From contig NZ_CP075529.1 of assembly GCF_025809055.1 (NCBI RefSeq), positions 930,001 to 994,000 on the forward strand: a stretch of DNA of 64,000 nt. Reading direction: 5' to 3'. The notes below the pieces were generated by a model. That model saw only the letters and a program-made list of their open reading frames with translations, did not search any database and was not told the origin of the DNA. This document shows, piece after piece, positions 59,385 to 64,000 of the stretch (within the stretch, counting starts at the first letter, position 1; each line of letters starts with the position of its first letter). The position numbers and the translations under genes are program-made. The DNA comes from Devosia sp. (GTDB lineage Bacteria; Pseudomonadota; Alphaproteobacteria; Rhizobiales; Devosiaceae).

Positions 59385-59431
59385 TCCGCGACCATTTCAT
59401 CGAACCCCGCGTGGGGCTTGATCCTGTTCCC

Positions 59432-60520
59432 CTAAAAGTCCGGATCGTAGTTGAAGTACAGCGGGTTGGAGAGCGCCACCATGTTCTGGCTGAGGGCCAT
59501 GGAATTGGGCACCTCCGGATAAGGCACCTGCGGACCTTCGATTTCGACGCGATAGTAGTGGCGCTGGCCGACCTCGGGCGTGTCGAAGAACCGGACGCTC
59601 CGGGTCACCGGATCGGTCAGCAGGGTCGCGAACTCATCCCGGTCGCGCACCACGCGTACCCGGTAGATTGTCCCGGCAATGCCGCCGCCCACGAGGCGCA
59701 CCTCGAAGGTCACCGGGCCGCCCGTCGCCCGGACATTGTCGCCCATCATCATGTCCATGATGCCGTCACCATCGTGATCGGCGACCAGTTCGACCCGCGG
59801 ATTGAACGGGTTGGAACTGACCGAACCGCGCCCAGCCGCCATCGCCTCGAGGATCGCAGGCAATGACCGCTCCCGCGCAAAGGTCCAGGTCGTTGGCGTT
59901 CCAACATAATTCGCGGTGGCCTCGACCGATTGCGCCGTGGTCCATTCGGGCACATCCGGAACGCCATGATGGGAATCGCTGCCCCCGCGTCCCCCGATCA
60001 TCCGCCCGGATTTGAGCATGTCGTCCCAGATGCGCACGCCCGGCACGTTCTTGGGCCACACGCTCCCGTTCCAGATTTCGACAGAATCCGCCAGGTCGAA
60101 CGAAAAGCCATAATGGTTTTTGGTGCTCGGATGATTGGCGGAAAAATGCACGCCCAGTTCCCGCTTCAGCGCCAGCAGGTCCCAGTCCCGCGCATCGCGA
60201 TGGTCAAACACCCGCTGGTGATCATAGGGCCCGGTCGAGAGAATGTTGATGTGGCCGCGATTGGCCGTGAGCTCGGCGCCATGGAACAGCAGCACGCGAT
60301 CCGAATGAAATTCCGGGTCTGCCCAGGTGTGGCTCGCCACTGCCCCCAGCACATGCACGTCATGGTCAGTTATGGCCAGGTAGTCGAACCCATGGCGCTC
60401 GGCAAAACCGATGATTTTGGACAGCGGATTATTCGTGGAATCGGTGCTGTGCCGGGAATGGAGGTGCCAGTCCCCCTTCAGCCAAATACCCGGCCGCTCA
60501 CCCGGAGCCTCCCCCGTCAC
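59432..60520 (-). CDS. PHP-domain (CehA/McbA-like) metallohydrolase
   Basis: A 362-residue protein. The PHP metal centre is visible: HLHSRHSTDS near residue 18, ITDHDVHVLG near 50, HGAE, a histidine in SANHPST and a final GSDSHHG near 180. PHP/CehA enzymes hydrolyse phosphoesters or carbamate esters. A DHDGDGIMDMMMGD stretch near residue 250 looks like a calcium loop, and the C-terminal third is strand-rich. No signal peptide. It overlaps the GH38 gene by four bases, so it likely works on the mannosidase's product or substrate, perhaps a phosphorylated glycan. Confidence 0.82.
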   Translation of the reverse strand: MTGEAPGERPGIWLKGDWHLHSRHSTDSTNNPLSKIIGFAERHGFDYLAITDHDVHVLGAVASHTWADPEFHSDRVLLFHGAELTANRGHINILSTGPYDHQRVFDHRDARDWDLLALKRELGVHFSANHPSTKNHYGFSFDLADSVEIWNGSVWPKNVPGVRIWDDMLKSGRMIGGRGGSDSHHGVPDVPEWTTAQSVEATANYVGTPTTWTFARERSLPAILEAMAAGRGSVSSNPFNPRVELVADHDGDGIMDMMMGDNVRATGGPVTFEVRLVGGGIAGTIYRVRVVRDRDEFATLLTDPVTRSVRFFDTPEVGQRHYYRVEIEGPQVPYPEVPNSMALSQNMVALSNPLYFNYDPDF

Positions 60521-63500
60521 GCCGCCGCCCCTTGCGTCAGTTTGAGCGTCACGATCTGGAATGGCGACAGGTCGAGCGTCACTCTTCCATCTTCAATGAC
60601 CAGTGGCTGAGGCTTGCGCTCGAGCAGATTGACGATTTCGGCCCCTTGCGTGCCCTCGGGCAGCACGACGACGGCCTCGCCCGCGCGCCCATGCGTCTCC
60701 CACAGCCGGGCGATCAGGCCCTTGCCATCCTCGCTCTGCTTGAGCGCCTCCAAAGTCACCCCACTGCCCAAAACCTGCAGAAGCGGCCGGGCTGCATCCG
60801 ACTCTGCGTTCCCCGGAACCAGCCTGAGCGGCAGGTTGAAGGCTTCCGCGCGTGCCGGGATATCGGCCGCAAAAAGCCCGTGATGCAGCGCCAGCGCATA
60901 GCGGAAATGATGCTCGCCCTGGTCCGCTTCGGGCCAGGGATAGACCGGAGATTTCAGCAGGGTGAGCCTGACTGTCTTTCCCCGCAAGTCGTAGCCATAT
61001 TTGCAGTCGTTGAGGAACGCGACGCCGAAATTGGGCTCGGAAACATCCAGCCAGCGATGCATCACTGTTTCAAACCGCGCCTGGTCCCAGGACGTGTTGG
61101 CGTGTCCAGGCCGCCGGACATGCCCGAACTGGATTTCGGCCGTGCTGTCTTGGGCCAGCACATCCAGCGTGAACGCCGTCTTCACCAGGGTGTCGTGCTC
61201 CCGCCAGTCCGCGAAGCAGTCGATGTCGATCTGGTCGCTCCCCTCTTCCAGGGCGATAACCTGAACGATTCTGGATCGCTCATAGGCCCATTCGAAACGC
61301 AGTGCTGCCCGGTGCGGTCCGGTCTCGACCACCCGCGCATCCACCAAATCGTCGATGTCCCAGACCTGGTCCTCAAAACTGTCGTCAATATCCCAGGCGT
61401 CATACTCGACCGGCATGTCGCGGAAGGCCTGCAGACGATTGCCCGGTTGGCCGGCAACAAGGGCCTCGCGGCCTGTCCGCTTGTCGAAAAACGAGATCAG
61501 CCGCCCGCGATCATCAAACCGGGCGCAAACCAGCGCGTTTTCGAGGTGGCGCTCTGAAACCGCGAGCGTGGACTTGTCCCCCGTGGCAACAGGTGCGCCC
61601 AGCCGCGCGCTCGTCACCGAAACGGGCGGAAGGCTCTTGACGAGAACGCCCTGCCTTGTCCGGCCATCGGCTCGATGGATAGCCTGAGCACTCAATGTCT
61701 CGCCGCGGAGCGTTAGGCTCGAAGCCTCCGGCGCGTCGAATTCGAGCAGTCCGCCCCGGTTGCGCCCCAGGGCATTGAGCACGCCAAACCCGCCCTTCTG
61801 TGCCAGGACACCGGTCAGATCGGCGCGAAGCCGGTCGGCGCTCTCGAAGAAGCGGGCATAGTCGTGGTCGCTGTCATCGAACACACCGCCAATCGACGTT
61901 CCGGGCAAAATGTCGTGGAATTGGTTGAGCAGCACAATCCGCCAGAGACCATGCAACTCGCCTGCCGGATAGGGCGTCCCGGCACGATCCCCAGCCAGCA
62001 CGGCGAGCACTTCGAGTTCTCGCAAGGTCTGCTCGGCAAGCCTGTTGTTGCGCTTGTTCTTGGCCACCGAGGTCAGCGTACCGCGATGATATTCGAGGTA
62101 GAGCTCCCCCACCCAGGTCGGATAATCCCCGGCGCGGTCGTTCATGCGCTTGAGCAGCCGGTCGAAATAAGGGCGCATATGCTCGTGCCGGATCCTGGGG
62201 CAGCCGGGGATGCCCCTTTCCATGCGGCGGATGTTCTCCAGCATTTCGCGCGTCGGACCGCCTCCGCCATCGCCGTGCCCATACACCATGAATAGTTCGC
62301 TGTTCAGCGCCTGCTGGGCATGGCGTTTCCAGGTTCCCATGACGAAAGTTGGCTTGATATCGGCGTTGTAGGTCGTGCCGAACCCGGTGGCGGTATAGGG
62401 CTGCGTCGTCATGAAATAGGCGGCCACCGTGCTGCCATCGATGCCCTGCCAGTGGAAAGTCTCGTTCGGCATCCGGTTGGTGTCGTTCCAGCTCATCTTG
62501 TGCGTCACGAACACGTCGACATCGGCCAGCTTCATCATCTGCGGCAAGGCAGCAGAATAGCCAAACGTATCGGGCAACCAGAACACGCGCGGGGTCACGC
62601 CGAACGTGTCCTCGTGGTAGCGCACTCCATGCAGGATATGGCGGGCGAAGGATTCCCCGCTGGTGATATTGGCGTCGGGCTCAAGCCACAGCGCACCTTC
62701 GATCTCGAAGGAGCCGTCTTTGACCTTGCTCTGCAGCCTCTCGAAAATCTCCGGATAGTCCTCGCTGAGATAGTCCAGCAGCACACCCTGGTTATACATG
62801 AACCGGTAGTCCGGGTATTGCTCCATCAGGGCCAGGGCCGTGGACATGGACCGTGCCATCTTCTGGCGTGTCTCGCGCACCCGCCAGAGCCAGGCCACGT
62901 CGATATGCGTGTGCCCGGTGACCGTGATCACCGGCATGTCCTCGAAATCATGCGCAGCGTAGATCGCCTCCGCGATCGCCTCGGCCTTGTCCAGTGATGC
63001 CTGGAACCGCGCTTCGTCGCCGGGTCTGAAGTCGATGACTGCCAAGGCGGCATCGACGCGGTTGAGAATGAAATGCCGCCGGGGATCGTCGGCCGCCAGC
63101 AGGCGCGCCACGTCGAGCGGCACCGAGAGGTCATAAAACACCTTCTCGGCCCGCTCGTCATGCGCCAGCAGCGACAGGGACATCCCATATTGCCGCCGAT
63201 CCTCGATCGTACCCGCCTCGATCAGCACCGACACCTGCTCGCCGGCCCGCACGGCCCTGCCAAGCAGGATTTCCTGGTGATTTCCGTCCGCACCTTGCGC
63301 GATGCGGCCATTGACCCGCACCAGGCATTGCGGGTCGGAGCGTCCCCGCGTATTGCCGAACTGCGCATTGACCTTGAGGAAGACGCAGCGCCCGTCGGCC
63401 TCTGCTGGCATTGCAAACGCGGTCGCAAACCAGAAATAGCTTTCGGGTTCACCCCAGACCAGGTCGGCCGCCACCGCTTCCCATGCGCCCGGATCCTGCG

Positions 63501-63624
63501 CCACGATGTCGGCCCGCTGCTCCGGCAGGCCCCTCCGGAACCGCAGCGGCAAGTCCGCCTCGATCGGTGTAAATATCCGGTCCCTGAGGCGTTTCAGCAG
63601 GTGATCGAGCTTTTTGATGCGCAT
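60517..63624 (-). CDS. Alpha-mannosidase (glycoside hydrolase family 38)
   Basis: A 1035-residue retaining alpha-mannosidase. An N-terminal beta-domain (residues 1-220) is followed by the catalytic domain: zinc ligands H240 and D242 in TGHTHIDVAWLWR, nucleophile D352 in FWLPDTFGYSAALPQMM, then FVTHKMSWNDTNRMP and GHGDGGGGP. A long C-terminal beta region completes it. No signal peptide, so it is a cytosolic, ManA-type enzyme acting on imported oligomannosides. It is coupled to the PHP gene and follows a gene of unknown type by 15 bases. Confidence 0.94.
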   Translation of the reverse strand: MRIKKLDHLLKRLRDRIFTPIEADLPLRFRRGLPEQRADIVAQDPGAWEAVAADLVWGEPESYFWFATAFAMPAEADGRCVFLKVNAQFGNTRGRSDPQCLVRVNGRIAQGADGNHQEILLGRAVRAGEQVSVLIEAGTIEDRRQYGMSLSLLAHDERAEKVFYDLSVPLDVARLLAADDPRRHFILNRVDAALAVIDFRPGDEARFQASLDKAEAIAEAIYAAHDFEDMPVITVTGHTHIDVAWLWRVRETRQKMARSMSTALALMEQYPDYRFMYNQGVLLDYLSEDYPEIFERLQSKVKDGSFEIEGALWLEPDANITSGESFARHILHGVRYHEDTFGVTPRVFWLPDTFGYSAALPQMMKLADVDVFVTHKMSWNDTNRMPNETFHWQGIDGSTVAAYFMTTQPYTATGFGTTYNADIKPTFVMGTWKRHAQQALNSELFMVYGHGDGGGGPTREMLENIRRMERGIPGCPRIRHEHMRPYFDRLLKRMNDRAGDYPTWVGELYLEYHRGTLTSVAKNKRNNRLAEQTLRELEVLAVLAGDRAGTPYPAGELHGLWRIVLLNQFHDILPGTSIGGVFDDSDHDYARFFESADRLRADLTGVLAQKGGFGVLNALGRNRGGLLEFDAPEASSLTLRGETLSAQAIHRADGRTRQGVLVKSLPPVSVTSARLGAPVATGDKSTLAVSERHLENALVCARFDDRGRLISFFDKRTGREALVAGQPGNRLQAFRDMPVEYDAWDIDDSFEDQVWDIDDLVDARVVETGPHRAALRFEWAYERSRIVQVIALEEGSDQIDIDCFADWREHDTLVKTAFTLDVLAQDSTAEIQFGHVRRPGHANTSWDQARFETVMHRWLDVSEPNFGVAFLNDCKYGYDLRGKTVRLTLLKSPVYPWPEADQGEHHFRYALALHHGLFAADIPARAEAFNLPLRLVPGNAESDAARPLLQVLGSGVTLEALKQSEDGKGLIARLWETHGRAGEAVVVLPEGTQGAEIVNLLERKPQPLVIEDGRVTLDLSPFQIVTLKLTQGAAA

Positions 63625-63639
63625 CTGGTTCGTCCGCTC

Positions 63640-64000
63640 CTACACCGTTCTCGTCTGAACCATCGGCGTCACGCCATCCGGTTGGGGCTGGGCCTTGGAG
63701 TCGATGGTGAGACCCCCGCGCCATTCCAGCTCAAGCTTTGCCAGGCCTGGCCCGTCCAGCGCCAATGTCTCACCTGTCATGACCACCCGGCATCTCGCCA
63801 CGCGCGCCGCAAACTCCGCGAGGTTATCGCTGTCACCCGCGATAACCGCCCAGCCATGGAGCGCTCCGTGGCACCGATATTCGAGCCCATCCGCCGGGCC
63901 CCTGGCAATCGCCTCCAGCGGGCCAGTGGCCTTGAAGGCCACGAAACCCTCACCGCCTTCAAGGATCAGCGTATCACCATGGTGATGATGGATCAGCCCG
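63640..64000 (-). CDS. C-terminal part of an unknown protein (cut by window edge)
   Basis: The frame is open to position 64000 and continues beyond; about 119 codons are visible. The sequence (IHHHHGDTLILEGGEGFVAF, then KATGPLEAI) is strand-rich, like the C-terminal beta-sandwich of a polysaccharide lyase or glycosidase, but I cannot name the family. It ends 15 bases before the mannosidase gene and should be part of the same operon. Confidence 0.6.
   Translation of the reverse strand, partial: GLIHHHHGDTLILEGGEGFVAFKATGPLEAIARGPADGLEYRCHGALHGWAVIAGDSDNLAEFAARVARCRVVMTGETLALDGPGLAKLELEWRGGLTIDSKAQPQPDGVTPMVQTRTV

Overview
This window is chromosomal DNA of an alphaproteobacterium. GC-rich codon use, an alphaproteobacterial secE-nusG-rplKA-rplJL-rpoBC-(insert)-rpsLG-fusA arrangement, and a very high density of carbohydrate ABC transporters suggest Hyphomicrobiales, possibly a Devosia-like bacterium. 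The family-level placement is inference from gene content, not from a search.

Layout. Positions 1-1515 (minus strand): 5' part of fusA, then rpsG and rpsL. 1926-5990 (minus): a ribose/fructose-type sugar ABC transporter (binding protein, permease, ATPase) with a Gfo/Idh/MocA dehydrogenase, set between rpsL and rpoC. 6160-18412 (minus): rpoC, rpoB, rplL, rplJ, rplA, rplK, nusG, secE, with a strong terminator after rpoC, an attenuator-like hairpin between rplL and rpoB and a long leader before rplJ. 18666-20100 (plus): a small unknown gene and a membrane acyltransferase. 20164-20726: tRNA-Trp, tRNA-Gly and tRNA-Tyr. 21141-32345 (minus): a LacI regulator followed by an operon with two LplB/LplC-type permeases, a binding protein, two ADP-ribosylglycohydrolase-family proteins, a UgpC-type ATPase, a class III CoA-transferase and a CitE-type lyase. 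32716-34834 (minus): histidine phosphatase and pyruvate kinase. 35226-44067 (plus): an apparently sigma-54-driven cluster of AfuA/PgtC-like binding protein, fused permease, ATPase, a second paralogous binding protein, a histidine kinase and an NtrC-class activator. 44116-49026: rlmB, small unknown genes, a polysaccharide deacetylase lipoprotein, a YaiI/UPF0178 protein, glutathione-dependent formaldehyde dehydrogenase and a DUF1345 membrane protein. 49075-53741: xylose-type transporter xylGHF, divergent from a ROK regulator. 53800-58367: manC, a small unknown gene, and the sulfate-activation pair cysNC and cysD. 58669-58744: tRNA-Thr, followed by a HEPN-like gene. 59432-64000 (minus): a PHP phosphoesterase, a GH38 alpha-mannosidase and the C-terminal end of an unknown protein.

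How the parts fit. The accessory half is built for scavenging sugars, glycosides and probably phosphorylated organic compounds; most transporter modules carry their own regulator. The two most interesting modules are (1) the cluster at 35078-44067, where a perfect -24/-12 promoter, an upstream inverted repeat, a transporter and a three-component sensor (binding protein, kinase, sigma-54 activator) lie together, resembling a fusion of the Afu sugar-phosphate transporter with Pgt-type signalling; and (2) the LacI operon at 21141-32345, which joins sugar import to two ADP-ribosylglycohydrolase-fold enzymes and a CoA-transferase/lyase pair, suggesting an unrecognised catabolic route for an N- or O-glycoside whose aglycone or acid is handled as a CoA ester. 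No CRISPR array, insertion sequence or prophage was seen.
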